The position numbers were made by a program, and so were the translations under genes. This document shows, one piece after another, positions 46,620-59,328 of a stretch of 64,000 bases of DNA (the stretch's first letter is position 1; each line of letters starts with the position of its first letter). The notes beneath the pieces were generated by a model. It was not told the DNA's origin. It saw only the letters and a program-made list of their open reading frames with translations, and made no database searches. The stretch spans positions 1,419,361-1,483,360 of the forward strand of contig NW_014575563.1 of the NCBI RefSeq assembly GCF_000708205.1, in the 5' to 3' direction. Source of the stretch: Mixia osmundae IAM 14324 (taxonomy: Eukaryota; Basidiomycota; Mixiomycetes; Mixiales; Mixiaceae).

Positions 46620-49600
46620 ATGGACGACGATGAAGACGATTATGGCGATTTTGACATCCCGCTAGACGATCTCGATGCACTCGAGACCTTGTACACGACC
46701 GCAGAGGGTGCGAACGACCAGCAAGCGGGATTGAGCAAGGGCGCGAATGGACACAGGCAGGCGACACTTTGGGGCGCACGACCAGCTCAAGCGGGCTCAG
46801 GAGCACGATCTACTACGTTCGGCAACCATGTGGCACATTTGCGAACGCTAGGACCAGCTCCCAGGACCAGCAATGGTCTCGCAACGGAGACCGCGCCGGC
46901 ACCCAAAGTCGTGATTGCCAAAGTATGGGACAAGACAGCGTTTGTCAAGTCTGGCTTCTCCAAGCGATCTGTTGTCAAGGAGAAGCAGAGGAAGAGAGGT
47001 AAAGGACGCGCGTACGATGGCCAGTCGACCGGTTCAGAGGCCGAAGAGGGTGAGCCCGATCCTGCCGTGCTCGAGGCCTTGTTGGCAGGCGGCCCTCTGC
47101 CGCTCACGGAGATGAAAGTCTTGCCCGATCGTCAGGCTATGAAGACTTGGATCTACCCGATCAACAAACCCCTCAGGTCATATCAATACAATGCGGCAGC
47201 CAAGGCGCTCTATACCAATGTACTCTGCTCACTACCGACGGGTTTGGGCAAGACCTTCATCGCCGCCGTTGTCATGCTCAACTTTTATCGCTGGTTCCCA
47301 AAGGGCAAGATCATCTTCATGGCGCCAACGCGGCCTCTCGTCACTCAGCAGATCGAAGCTTGTCATGGCATCGTCGGCATACCCGCATCAGATGCAATCG
47401 ACATCACCGGCTCGAACACACCCGCACTTCGGGAGAAGGCCTGGCAAGATCGTCGCGTCTTCTATGCTACTCCACAAGTCGTCACCAACGATCTCATAGC
47501 AAGCAGACTGGACCCGACCGATATTGTCTGCATCATCATCGACGAGGCTCACAGAGCAAGCGGCGACTATGGTAAGCACGCTTTGCTTGACACCGGAGCC
47601 GACTGACACCGGCGATTGCAGCCTACTGCGGTGTCGTCAGGTACCTCATGAGCCGCAATCCCCACTTTCGCGTTCTTGCTCTCACCGCTACCCCTGGGAG
47701 CAAGCCAGAAGCAGTACAGAACGTTGTTGACAATCTGCATGTAGGTTGGCACCTTGTACACGTTGATCGGTCTGACGAGCAGACAGATCGGACACATCGA
47801 GGTCAGAACGGACGACTCGATCGATATACAGCAATACGTTCACAAGAAGGACATCGATCTGCAGAGGGTCCCCTTGGATTCAGATCTCAAGGAGCTGCGC
47901 GACACACTTGGCGCACTGATCGCTAAATTCAGCAAGCCAGTGCAACACCTCTTTCAGATCGGCGACCCTACATTGGTCAAAGTGTATCCCCTAGGCATGA
48001 GGGCGCGAGAGTGCTATGCCCAGAAGCAGCATGGACTCGGCGATGTGTTCAGCGCACTTGCACTACTCGCAAGAGCAATGAGCTACCTCCTCGAAGAATC
48101 CGTATCAGCCTGCATCGACGCGCTCAAGGAAAGCAAGAGCAAGGCCGTCAAGACTTCTCCGCAATACTCCGAAGTGCTTCGGCTCGGCGCGGTCTACATG
48201 CAGCGGCCGGACTACTGCGGTCATCCAAAGATGGCAAAGCTGCTCGAGATGATTCTCGAGCATTTTGAAAATGCAGCTGCGCAGGGCGAGCAGTCTACTC
48301 GCGTCATGGTCTTTTGCAGTTTCCGAGCCGTCGTCGAAGAGATCGTCCAGAGTTTGAACCGACACAAGCCAAAGATATCAGCCACTCGCTTCGTGGGTCA
48401 AAGCACAGACAAGAAAGGTGCGCGTGGCTTCACGCAGAAAGAACAACAGAAGGTGCCTTTGATCATGACGTGCCCGTGACATGCTCATTGCTGGTCCAGG
48501 TCTTGAACGACTTCAAGGCGGGCACCTTCAATACGCTCATCGCGACTTCTGTTGGCGAAGAAGGACTCGACATTGGTGAGGTCGATTTGATCGTATGCTA
48601 CGAGGCAATCAGCTCGCCTATCAGGACGCTGCAGCGCATTGGACGAACGGGACGAGCACGAGACGGCGGTGTCATCGTCCTCATGGCCGAAGGACGCGAA
48701 GAAGTCAACTGGACGCGCGCCAACGAAAATTACAAGACCGTTCAGAATGCCATTCTGGCAGGAAAGGTGTTTGAGCTCTATGCAGACTGCCAGAGACTCG
48801 TCCCCGCCGACATAAATCCGACCTGCGAGAAGAAGTCCATACAGGTCGGCTCCTTCTCTCGAGAGGCCGTGGTCGGGCCCGGCGCGCTGGCAAAACGACC
48901 CGTACTCAAAGAGCGCCCGCGTGACTCAAAAAAGGTTGTACCAGAAGAAGCCAAGCTGGGCTTCATCACAGCGTCCGGCAAGGCTATCTCTCGGCCCTCC
49001 CTGGCATCGCACATCAAGGAGAGTATGGCCACTGCCAGTCAGCAGGCTTATCTCAGTAAGAAATGGCAAGGCAGAACGGCTACCGCGGTCAAGCCCTGGG
49101 ACCTGGACACCTATCAGGCTGGCAAGCCACGCAAGCCTTTTGCTGTTTCTCTTTCTCGCCGTACGCGCGACCTGGCAAAGGCCGTGCAGACGGGCTATGA
49201 GCTTTCAAAAAGCGATTCGTACCTCGCGTGGGAAGCACAGTCCTACGAGCATTTCCGTCTCGAAGATGTCAATTGGTGGGATAAGACCAGGCTAGGTCAG
49301 AGCACTCGCAGCTTCGTATCCTGTCGTCGGCCAAAATCAATCCCGACGCTTGCGCTCGTGCCCGAAGGCCTTTGTCTGACACCGTGGACTGCCACACCTG
49401 CAGCTACTGAGCCGGAACCCAACGCGCCTCTCTCAGAGGCTGATGCGCAGTCCACGGAAGCGGATTATGAACGGCCCCTAGATCCTCTCGGCATACTAAG
49501 CTCAGATGCGGAAGAAGTCACAAAGCAGTTCACATACTCTGATGACGACGATGAAGAGCTGCCAGATGTGCCCATGGCGACTGTAAGCACGAGGACTGCG

Positions 49601-50428
49601 AATGCGGCACTGTCGCTCTCTTTTAACGACAATAGCATCATGCCGGACGATTCGCTGCTGCTCGATGCAGATGTCCTAGCAGCATTAGATCAGGTGGCTG
49701 CAGAACGACTGGGTTCTGATAACAATACGCAAGAGCTCGCGGAGGCATCGTCACTGATGCCCCCACCACCCGTGCCCGCCAGCGCCAACATACAACAAAC
49801 ACCAGCACGACCTCTCGAGAAGTCCCAACGAGCCCGATCAACCCCTGCACAGGACAGTCTGGATGACTCGATGCCTGTCGTGCGCCGGCGCCGTATCGTG
49901 GCCCTTGCGTCGTCACCAATTGCCGACAACAGCGCTGCTGCTGTGTCTAAGCCCCTCTCTGCAACGACCGCACCGGTAGCGCTGAAGCGCTTGCGGCGAC
50001 ACGACGATACGTGCGACCTGGGTGATCTGAAGCCACGCAAGAAAGCGAAGAAGGACAGTCGAGTCAAATCGCATGCCTGGGCCCACAGAACGGGACTGTT
50101 TGACCTTGATGCTGAGCGGGACGACGACGAAGCGGATTCTTTGGACGATATCTCGCCGGAGAACAGTTCCGATCGTGAATTCTACGCAGACGAGGAGGTC
50201 GCAGTCGGGCAAGCCGACATCGACATCTACCGTCAATCATTACTGTCTCAAGCACCAGCTGCGAAGCTCTTCAGGCAGCCAATCATTAAGCCAGGCGCAT
50301 TTCGCATGCGTTATGTCGCGCCGCGTGCGACTGACACACCCAAGTCAGCGCCTTCCGAGTTTAGCCTAGATTCCTTCTGCGTCGACGATGACGAGAGCAT
50401 TGTGTACGAAGATAGCAGTCAGACTTGA
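46620..50428 (+). CDS. MPH1: ATP-dependent 3'-5' DNA helicase MPH1 (FANCM family)
   Basis: Exons 46620-47571, 47622-47740, 47787-48452 and 48500-50428, 1221 residues. SF2 helicase motifs: RSYQYNAAAKALYTNVLCSL, Walker A PTGLGKTFIA, FMAPTRPLVTQQIEACHGI, IIIDEAHRASGDYAYCGVVR (DEAH box), LALTATPGSK, RVMVFCSFRAVVEEIVQSLN, LIATSVGEEGLDIGEVDLIV and QRIGRTGRARDGGV. The helical insert with RARECYAQKQ is typical of FANCM/Mph1/Hef. The enzyme remodels forks and D-loops and restrains crossover. The long acidic C-terminus (after about residue 800) is disordered. The stop lies 34 bases from the convergent MTR4 stop. Confidence 0.95.
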
Positions 50429-50462
50429 AATGTTGTTGGTATTCATATTGCAATAGACACAT

Positions 50463-53400
50463 CTAGAGGTACAGCGAGGGGTTGAACACGACCGACTGGG
50501 GTCTCTCAAGCAGTTTGAGCGCATCGACAAATTTGGTCTCGAGCTCCGTGTTGCCAATCGCCTTTGCCGCAGATGCCATCTGTCGAATGAGCTCGCCAAG
50601 TCGGCGGAACACGCGAATGAGTGATCCTTCAAAGACGTCGGTCTGTTTAGACACATCCGAAAACTTTGCGCCTTTGACCCATTGGTATGTTGCGTCGATC
50701 AGTTCTGGCTTGAATGAAGCGACGTAGGCTTCCTCGTCGATGACCATGTGACTTTCTTTGCATACTTGCGCAATACGTTTAGCGGTCTCTTGCATGACCC
50801 GAAGTGGCCCTGCTAACTCTGTCCTCAGCTTATTGGTCGAATCGTTACTCTTTTCGTCAAAGACGAAGCAGCTGAGCAGCGCGGCAGACTGCTCCGGAGT
50901 GAGCTCGTTGAAGACGCCATGGAAGATCATTTCTGTAAGTAGAAGTTCGTCGCCAGTGCTAATCTCGCAAGCCACCCTGCCTTTCATCTCGACAACGTCT
51001 TCGGCGTTTGCAAATCCAAGTCGGCGCAGCACTCTCTTGCGATTTTTCAGCTCGTCAAGGTGAAGTACGCTATGCGCATCGGACACCTTCTTCTTTGCCG
51101 CTCTGATGCGTTGTTGTATCGCTTGTTTGGCTTCGTACTGGCCGTATAGTTGCTGCAACTGTGGTGAGTCGACGATCGAGCACTTGGCTGCCTTGCTCTC
51201 TAGCATAGCAATCCTCTTTGACGGAAGTCCACAGTCAGCTTCGTTCGACGCTGAGCGCATGTTGACTTACCTCTACAAGCGCCTGAAAGTTGGGATCCGT
51301 AATGCCCATGTTTTTGACGGGATCGAGGAGGCCGAAACCATCGGGAAAGCGACGCTCAACTTCACGCAAGCTCTGCAGGGCGACTTGGCGCTGATCTGGT
51401 GATTTGAGCGTCGTCGGCAGCTTGAGTCTGATCATACTGATCTGTTGAATAGTCGATAGCAAGACGAGGTGGAGCTCGAATCGACCTTTGTCGCCGTTGC
51501 TCGGCGGTACCGCTTCAGAGGCGCCCGTAGCGCAGCAAAGCAAGACTGTGACGACAAATTCTTCTTGCGCCGGCACGTTGAGTTCGCGGCCCTTTTCACC
51601 TCTTCGCTTGGTGAAATCGACTACGCACGCCCAGCCAAAATCGAGGTTGTTGTGCTGCACTTTGACGACTCTGCCAGGCTGCATGAAAGGCAGAGCATAC
51701 GATGGATGTGTCACAACATCGTGCAGATCCTTATTGAGTAGCATGAGCTGCTGTCGCATGTCGTAGTACTCTGCGACATCTGCCTCGCGATCGATGGCGA
51801 TTGCATCAAATTCGTCTTCTGCTTGTCGCAGTTCGGCCTCGTACTGCGGCACGGAGCCGGTACTCTGGAATTGGAAGAAGCATCGCTCGAGCATATACTC
51901 TGGGCTTATGCCTTCGACTCGCATCAAGTTGAGGATCATGTTGTAGCCAAGGTGGAACGCAGAATCCAAGCGATCCGCGACGCCCTTGACCATAGACTTT
52001 GCCGAGCTAGGCTCCATCTTGTCATCGCACATCAGGATGACGATGCCTCGATCATCCTTGCCTCTCCGTCCTGCTCTGCCTGACATCTGAATGTATTCTC
52101 CGCCGGAGAGATCTCGCGTGTCCGTTCCATCCCACTTGCGAACGGCAGTGAAGACGACAGTCTTGGCAGGCATGTTGAGACCGATCGAGAACGTCTCTGT
52201 CGCGAAGAGCACTTTGATGAGGCCTTCCTGGAAGAGAATCTCAATGACTTCTTTGAGGATCGGCAGTAGACCGCCGTGATGGATTCCGATGCCTCGCTTG
52301 AGCAATGGTAGGATGTGCTCGATCTGAGGGAGTGTGCGATCGTCGTCAGAGAGAGCAGCGATTGCATTGTTGAAGACGTCTGCGACCATAGCCTTTTCAT
52401 CTTCGGTGTTGAACTCAAGCTTGGACATTTGTAGCGCTAATGACTCGCATTCGCGCTTGCTGAACGCAAAAACGATGACAGGATGGTAATTCTTCGTCAT
52501 AATCATCTTGATGATCTTGTAGATGTCTGAAAGTCCTTTCTGTTGAGGTTTACGTGTCTTGCCTTGCTTGCCTCGCGCAAAGGGGCTCGATGGGTCATCA
52601 CCCTGACCCTTGTTGAGCGAGCTCATCGCTTTTTGGAAATTGTCTTCTCTGAATGCGCCTCGTTCGTCCACGACGAGGTGGATACCTTCGCCGCCTGCGG
52701 GGAAGAGATAATGCTGGAGAGGTGTCGGCCGGAATTCGGTATAGACGACATGGCAAGGCTGTTCGTGGATCTTGCATATCCATTCTGCAAATTGGAAAGC
52801 ATTCGGGATCGTAGCAGACAAGAAGACATAGTGGACTTTGTGGGGCAACAAGATGATAGTCTCCTCCCAGACGACGCCGCGCTCTTTATCGCGCATGTAG
52901 TGGATCTCGTCAAAGATGACCCATGCTACTTCGCGCATGACTTCTGAGCCCCGATAGAGCATACTTCGCAAGATCTGTGCTTCATGTTAGCCAGCGGGAT
53001 CGACAGTCATGGATACATTACCTCTGTGGTCATGACAAGACAAGAAGCGGTAGGATTGATCGTGACATCGCCCGTCATCAGACCGACATCACCAAATTCG
53101 GCCGCCATCTCGCGATACTTCTGATTGCTGAGGGCTTTGATGGGCGAGGTGTAGATGACACGCTGTTTATCGCGTAGGCATTGCGCAATGGCATACTCGG
53201 CCACGACGGTCTTGCCTGCCGACGTATGCGCCGACACGAGCACCGATTCATTGCCTGTGTTAACGTCAATCCTTTTTGGCGATAGATTGGCATGAATCTA
53301 CGCACGCTCTATAGAATTGATTGAGACTTGTTGGAAAGGATCAAGCACGAAGGGATACGTTCTCGCTGGTTCTTTTGACTGCACATGACTCGAGATCGGG

Positions 53401-53926
53401 GTGTAAGGATAGTCGGGCGGTATTGCAACCTGATGTCGGACCTGGCGCAATGTGTCCAGGTCAGCCTACGCATCGAAAGTAATCTTGCTGGGCACACCTG
53501 ATGTGTCAGTGAAACGGCTGGCTCTGCTGCAGTCGGAGGAGCTCCGGCCAGTCCAGCCGAAGGAGCAACCTCTCGCGTAGACTCTGTCTGAAATGAATCT
53601 GTTGCGATGACCTTGCCGCTCACGGGCTCTTCCTCTCGTCGAGATCGCTTATTGTGCTTGGAACTCCCAGCCAAGGCGTGAGGGACTGCTTTGGTCTTTG
53701 CAGACCCGTTCGTGGCCTTGCTCGAGCTCTTGACTGAGGAAGGGCCGGCTACAGGAGCTTCTTCGCCTGATTCGGAGGACGAGCTGAGCTCGACGACATT
53801 GACGGGCGCTGCGACGGTCTTGGGCTTGTCTTGCTTCGCTCTCTTGCGGCTCGGCGGAGCATTTGCTACGGCAGGCTGATTCTGTACGGGCTGACTTTCG
53901 TCAAAGACATCGAACAGGTCATCCAT
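50463..53926 (-). CDS. MTR4: Exosome-associated RNA helicase MTR4 (Ski2-like)
   Basis: Minus strand, exons 53498-53926, 53306-53441, 53022-53254, 51271-52974 and 50463-51215, 1084 residues. Motifs: [37 protein letters not shown], Walker [54 protein letters not shown] (DEIH), [53 protein letters not shown], a KOW/arch insert, and a DSHCT domain ending FNPSLYL. Mtr4 feeds RNAs to the nuclear exosome as part of TRAMP. The N-terminal 120 residues are charged and disordered. Confidence 0.96.
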
Positions 53927-54043
53927 CTGGCTTCAAGGTCGCACGAACGAGTTGCTACAAATTTCGAAATTCGCCCGTCACGAGTCACGCGAATGACGAA
54001 CCGGTCCAGATTGGAATTGTCCTCACGTGCAACATAACAATGA

Positions 54044-56010
54044 CTACAACAAGTGACAGAGTGGCGCAGACATGACGAACGAGTCTATCGGACGGCCCGA
54101 TAGATCCCAGGCGGTCCAATGCAGTCGATCGAACAAGTCGGCATCTTTTTGAGTGTGAGAACAGGTCGACGGTAGCTGGACTGATGCTACCGAGTGTGCG
54201 TGCTTGGGCAGTGCCTCCTCTGTGCCGTGTTCGAGTGCGAGTGAGACAAAGTGATGCTGGCCTGCAATGCTGCTATCGAAGAAGTGCCAATCTTCAACGC
54301 GATCCTCGTCCAGCGTGCCGCCTGCTCCACCGATGATCGTGTACGTCGTGCCATGCTGCTGAGTGGCATCATGCGATCGTGTGGCATTCGAGTATGAGAG
54401 CGCAAACATGGACGACGCGCGATCGTCGGACAGTGTCCCTCGTGCATAAGCGTGCGAGTGGCCAGAAATGACGAGCGAGGCAGGATGGGCGACTGTTGGG
54501 CCCTGGAAATGCGGCATCAATCGATGCCTGACATGCTCACCCCTGTACCGCCCCGATCAGATCACAGCACTCACGCAAGTAGCTTCTCATGCGCGTACCA
54601 GTCGCGCTCGTCTAGCTCTGTCCAGGCATGCTGATCCCAGTATTCGAGAAAAGGCGGAATATGGACGACGACGATCCTGAAGCTCGCCTTTGTCCACGCG
54701 TCTCTCTTGACTTCGTCCCTGATCCATCGCTCTTGCTCGTCATTGGCACCTTGGTCAAAATTGGAATCGAGAATGATCCACCGCGTTCGGCCGAGGCTGA
54801 ATGCTTGCCAAGTGCCAAGCCGAGCAGATGTCTGAATGCCGTCGGCCAGCGTCAAGGTGGGTAAGCCGCCCGAGTAGGTATATGCAAGTGTATCGTCAAA
54901 GTCATGATTGCCTCGTGCGTATATCATCGGTACTTGGCTGCTCAATCGGTGGTGATGGTTGAGCGCATCATAAAAGTCCGTCTGCCACTGCTGGAGATTG
55001 TCAATCTCCTGTACTGCATCTCCGACGTGGAGAAGTAGCTGTGGCATCGCGTTTGTCGTGGGTAGAGTGGGCATAGTGATTGGCCAGTGCCGATTGGCGA
55101 GTGTGCCAATCTTGCGCATGATCCGTGTGAAGACCTTTACATTGAATTGATTGTCTCCCACTGCGGCAATGAGGATGGGAGGCAGCTTTGTTGGCAGTGG
55201 GACGAGCGCATCGGCGGTGAGCCAAGCGAATGAATGACGCGCCCATATGCGCGGTGACTTGCTCGAGCCCTCTGAATAGATTTCGTACGCGAATGAGCCG
55301 GGCGTGAGTTCCAAGAGTCTCGCAGAGTAGACAAAGTGAGTCTCGTCAAGTATGGTACGTTTCACGGCTGCGTGTTGGACTGATTCGAGCCAAGCAGCGC
55401 GCGTGCCGTCCGAGTGTACAGTCGCCCAACGGAGCTTCATCGTTTCTGATCTCCGCTTGTCCATGTCGCAATTGGTCTCCCAGACCAGAGAAGCTTCGTC
55501 CGGACCGACAGTGAAGAGCGCAGGAGCTTTGCGCAATCGGCAGGAGGTGATCCATCGCTCGTCGTACAAATGATTGATCGTCTTGAAGCGCAAGAAGGTG
55601 ACAAAGTCTCGAAAGACGAGCAGCACAAAGAGTGTGATGAGGAGCGAAGAAAGCGTTGCGATCAAGATGAGCCGTCTCCTTCGCGGCAGATGGAACTGCC
55701 ATCGAGACTTCGTCTGGGGTACATAATAAGAGAGCGGGGTAGACGGTCTCGATTTGACGGGGCTGTCTTCTAGCTGACTGCCGGACAGGAATCTATAGTG
55801 AGCATTCGCATTGGACGATGTCGAGCGTCGATGTGGACGAGGCCTGTCGTCCTCCCTGGCCGGCAGAGTAGACCACCCGCCGTTGCTGCCCAGATTTGGA
55901 GAGGCATTGGGCGAGAGCAGGCCGATTCTCGCTTCGACAAAGGCTGGACTGCTCGGCCGTGTTCGTACATTCTCGCTCCCTGTTAGCGTGAACAGCGGCC
56001 GGCCGACCAT
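54044..56010 (-). CDS. Membrane-anchored calcineurin-like metallophosphatase
   Basis: Minus strand, exons 54575-56010 and 54044-about 54527, about 640 residues. After a disordered, basic N-terminus there is one membrane segment (RRRRLILIATLSSLLITLFV, near residues 110-132), suggesting type II topology. The phosphatase core shows AAVGDNQFN, LLLHVGDAVQ, YARGNHDFDDT, RIVVVHIPPFLEYWDQ and ISGHSHAYARG, the GD/GNHD/GHxH metal ligands of purple-acid-phosphatase-like enzymes. Substrate unknown. A GTGAGT donor at 54574 can use an acceptor 32 or 47 bases away, both in frame; 47 fits the local intron size. The protein probably acts in the secretory pathway or vacuole (inference). Confidence 0.78.
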
Positions 56011-56294
56011 CCCATGCCACAGCTTACCGACGAAGCGCGTCGCCGTCGTTCGTTGTTCGCTTTTCGAGCCAGACCCATCTTTTGACTCGTCATCGCCCTA
56101 CACGAGCAATTCTTTTCTGCCCCACGACTTTCTGTTGCTGCAGCTTTGCGTCAGATCTGTCCAAATGCTTGGCAGATGCGTCGCCAATGCCAATGCCTCC
56201 TTGCAACGGCTCTGAAACTTTGTGCCCGGACTCCTCACGGCCTCCTTTGATCGGATCCACGCGACGGACAGTCAGATTTTTGCAGAGCTGCGAG

Positions 56295-57051
56295 ATGATC
56301 GTTGCGCTACTTCCTCTGCTCATCGTCGCCCGTGCTGCCTTTGCGCTCGCTGCACCTCATATTGTCGATCCTCACATGTACCCTCACGCGCCCTGACGTT
56401 CCGGTTGCACGCTCACTCGCCAGCTCGACAGCCCAGGATGCCCTATCTACGACAACTCATGCGGACCTGATCTCACTGATCACAAGAAGATCTGCTGTAA
56501 TGCCTGGGGCAAGTCCTTCGCCAGGCTTTGAAGCCTCTCTCTGAAGCCCTGGAGACGTTCAGGCGAGTACAAATGCTTCGAGGGGTGTGCAACTTTTGGC
56601 AAAGATTCTCAGTTCCAATGCTGCATGAACGGCAAAGGCGAGCGGAAGGTTATTTATGTCAGCATTGTAAGCTGACGGAACCACCGACTTCTCACAGCGT
56701 CCGGCCGTTGTGGCCCCTTTGGTGTGGCCGAGCGAAGCAACGAGCACGATGCTGCGTACAACCTGGATGGTTCGAGCTGCTGCTGGAAAGGCAAGGGCAC
56801 GTCCACTTGCTGCGATTTCCACGGTCAGTTCTGTCGCCTATGCCGTCGCGCCTTTTGAAGAGGCCCTTGTATGCTCGCAGGCGATCGTCATTGCTTCTCA
56901 GAGACGTGCGACGTCTTCGCCAATGATTATCGCTGCTGTGCATCTTCACAAGGTAGGCATCACCCACATACACCTATCACGGGCAGACTCATGCTGTCGC
57001 GTATGCCACACAGGCTCGGCTTCGTGTGGACCTTTCGGCGTGGGTCCTTGA
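56295..57051 (+). CDS. Secreted cysteine-rich modular protein (about 154 aa)
   Basis: Exons 56295-56377, 56432-56508, 56563-56631 (or 56637), 56698-56823, 56881-56952 and 57014-57051 join in frame. The start MIVALLPLLIVARAAFALAA is a clear signal peptide. The mature chain has 18 cysteines with five CC pairs. Two modules repeat the order CGP...CC...C-x3/4-C...CC: SCGPDLTDHKKICC with KCFEGC, and RCGPFGV...SSCCWKG...TCCDFHGDRHCFSETC; a third CGPFGV ends the protein. All junctions after the first are phase 1, so module duplication by exon is plausible. The second intron starts with GCAAGT and the third with GC (GCAAAG or GCGAGC). Role unknown: a candidate apoplastic effector or wall protein. Exon borders come from frame and cysteine periodicity only. 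Confidence 0.55.
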
Positions 57052-57200
57052 ACAGACGAGGCAATAGTCAAACAGTGATGCATGCTCCTTGTTGCGACAG
57101 TAGTCAGTCCCTTGTTGTCCGAAGCGCGTGAGATCGGTTTCATTGGTGGCAACGCGTCATAGCCGCGAGCGGAGAGTTCGAGCAGACCATTGGGGACGAA

Positions 57201-58262
57201 ATGAAGGCAGTCGTGGTGCCCAAGTACAATGCTCCGCTCGAGTTCACAGAGCTGCCCAAACCAACTATCAAGGCCAATGATGAGGTCCTCATCAAAGTCG
57301 CCTACGCCTCGCTCAATCCCATCGACTACAAACGAGCAGACGGGATGCTCAAGATCATCAAGAGCGACACCTTTCCCTACATCCCTGCCTACGATGTTTC
57401 CGGCACCGTCGAGAGCGTAGGCAGCGATGTCGAGCAATTCAGATCGGGCGACAAGGTCTTTGCGAGAATTGGAGACGATGCGCCGGGCACGCTGGCAGAG
57501 TTCGTCGTCACTCCTTCCCATCTCGTTGCACATGCGCCCAAGTCGATCTCGCTCGAAGAAGCCGCAGCTGTACCGCTGGCCGGTATGACAGCCCTACAAA
57601 CGATCCGTCGAGCTGGCTTCTCGTCCGGTCAGAGCATGCTCGTCACTGCGGGCGCAGGAGGCGTTGGCATTTTCGCTCTCGGACTTGCCAAGAATGTGTT
57701 CAACGGGGCGGAAGTAGCCACAACAGCTTCTACCAAAAAGGTCGAGCTCGTCAGAAGCCTGGGTGCGACCAAAGTGATTGACTACACAAAGCAAGATTAC
57801 ACGAAAGAGCTCAAGGATGTCGATTTCGTCTTTGATACGATGGGCGATCTGAAGACTCCGCTCAAAGTCATCAGACAAGGCGGACGGTTGTCCACCATTG
57901 CTGGCATACCGCCCGCTTCGGAGCTCATCGGCAAGTTTGCCAACCAGCCCGGTATGCCCATTCGCTTCATCTTGAATACTCTCGATTGGTGGCAGGCACG
58001 GTGAGTGATGCGATGGCGACTACATCAGCCTGACTGACACACGAGAGATCATCTCAGGCCAGCAAGGTCAGCAGGGGTGACGTTCCAGAGCGTCTTCATG
58101 CAGACCAACGGCAAAGACCTCGCAGAACTTGCGGGATATATCGACGAAGGCAAGCTGAAAGTCGTGCTCGATTCGACGTATGCTCTCCAGGACGCTCAGA
58201 AAGCGTGGGACAAGCTCAAAGATGGCCATGCCACCGGTAAGATTGTTGTAGCCGTTGCATAA
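57201..58262 (+). CDS. Zinc-less MDR oxidoreductase (quinone oxidoreductase / RTN4IP1-like)
   Basis: Exons 57201-58000 and 58058-58262, 334 residues. The medium-chain dehydrogenase fold is evident: YASLNPIDYKRADGMLK, YIPAYDVSGTVESVGSDVEQ, EAAAVPLAGMTALQTIRRAG, the dinucleotide loop VTAGAGGVGIFALGLAKNV, LGATKVIDYTKQDY, and the tail KLKDGHATGKIVVAVA. The usual catalytic and structural zinc ligands are absent, so it should be an NAD(P)H-dependent enone/quinone reductase. Physiological substrate unknown. Confidence 0.85.
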
Positions 58263-58474
58263 TGCACGTCGTATTTATCTTTCGCCGTTGTCGCCCGTGT
58301 CAGTCCACCTTTGCGCGTGTCCGATTGGTTCTGAGCCAAGATAGAAAGGGTGAGTAGAATCAGCCTCTCGCTCGCATTCGTGGCGCTAGACAGAGCTGAG
58401 GGGCTAGCCTAGTCAGATTACTCTCCTCCCGATCAGGTGGACAGGTCTCGAGTACAAACTAGGCAAAACGGGAA

Positions 58475-59108
58475 ATGGCTTCCTCCGCTTTGACGGGCAT
58501 GTTCCGTTCTGCCGTGCGACCGTCGACGTCTGCACTGGCCAGACAAGCACGCTTCTCCCCTGCAGCTATCGCAAGAGGTACAGACCGAGCGCTCCTGCTC
58601 CGTCTCACGGCAGACTGATCAGCTTGATGTCGTGCAGGAGCTAGACACTACTCTGAGCATGCCGAGGAAGAAGTCGGGCTCACTCCTATCGTCTCACTGC
58701 ACATACTGACCTCCCTGACGGCTCTCGACAGTCTTACGAAGCCTTCAATGCTCGCTATGCCAAGTTCTTTACCCAGGTCGAGGACGTTTTCGAGCTCCAG
58801 CGTGGCTTGAACAACTGCTTCGCCTACGATCTCGTGCCCTCCCAGGAGGTCGTCGAAGAGGCACTCAAGGCTAGCCGAAGGGTCAATGACTATGGCACTG
58901 CCGTTCGTATCTTTGAAGGGATCGCCCAAAAGGTCGAAAACACGGCGCAATATAACGAGTACCTCAAGGAGACCGAGCCACTCAGGAAGGAACTCGGTTC
59001 GTGCCGATCTCCTTTTCAGATCTGCCTGAGCAGTGCTGATAGATCTGCCCGTCAACAGGTATCCTGACCAAGGAGGAATTGTACAATCTGCCAGGCTCGC
59101 GCCCATAG
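58475..59108 (+). CDS. COX6: Cytochrome c oxidase subunit 6 (COX5A family)
   Basis: Exons 58475-58577, 58638-58672, 58732-58996 and 59059-59108, 150 residues, the expected size. The Arg/Ser-rich start (MASSALTGMFRSAVRPSTSA) is a mitochondrial presequence. The mature part reads SYEAFNARYAKFFTQVEDVF, ELQRGLNNCFAYDLVPSQEV and ASRRVNDYGTAVRIFEGIAQ, ending GILTKEELYNLPGSRP, all typical of Cox6/COX Va on the matrix side of complex IV. The second exon has only 35 bases. Confidence 0.94.
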
Positions 59109-59328
59109 AGCATCAATGCATCTGCATACCCTTGATCCTGCCGCATGCTGTCCTGCGTGATGGTGTGCATGGTCTATGTGTTTCTCAACGTGTGTTCTCG
59201 CTGGCGTGCATGAGATTCCAACCGGTCTTCATGAATCAGGAGAGACCAGCTTGTTTGCAGCCTAGCATTAAGGGCAGACAAGGTGCGGATTGACACAATG
59301 CATGCCAGTACAAGGAGCACGAGAACCA

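Noticed and set aside
54543-54574. A 32-base intron in the metallophosphatase gene.
   Set aside because: An in-frame acceptor 15 bases further on gives a 47-base intron that fits the local size; the shorter form is kept only as an alternative.
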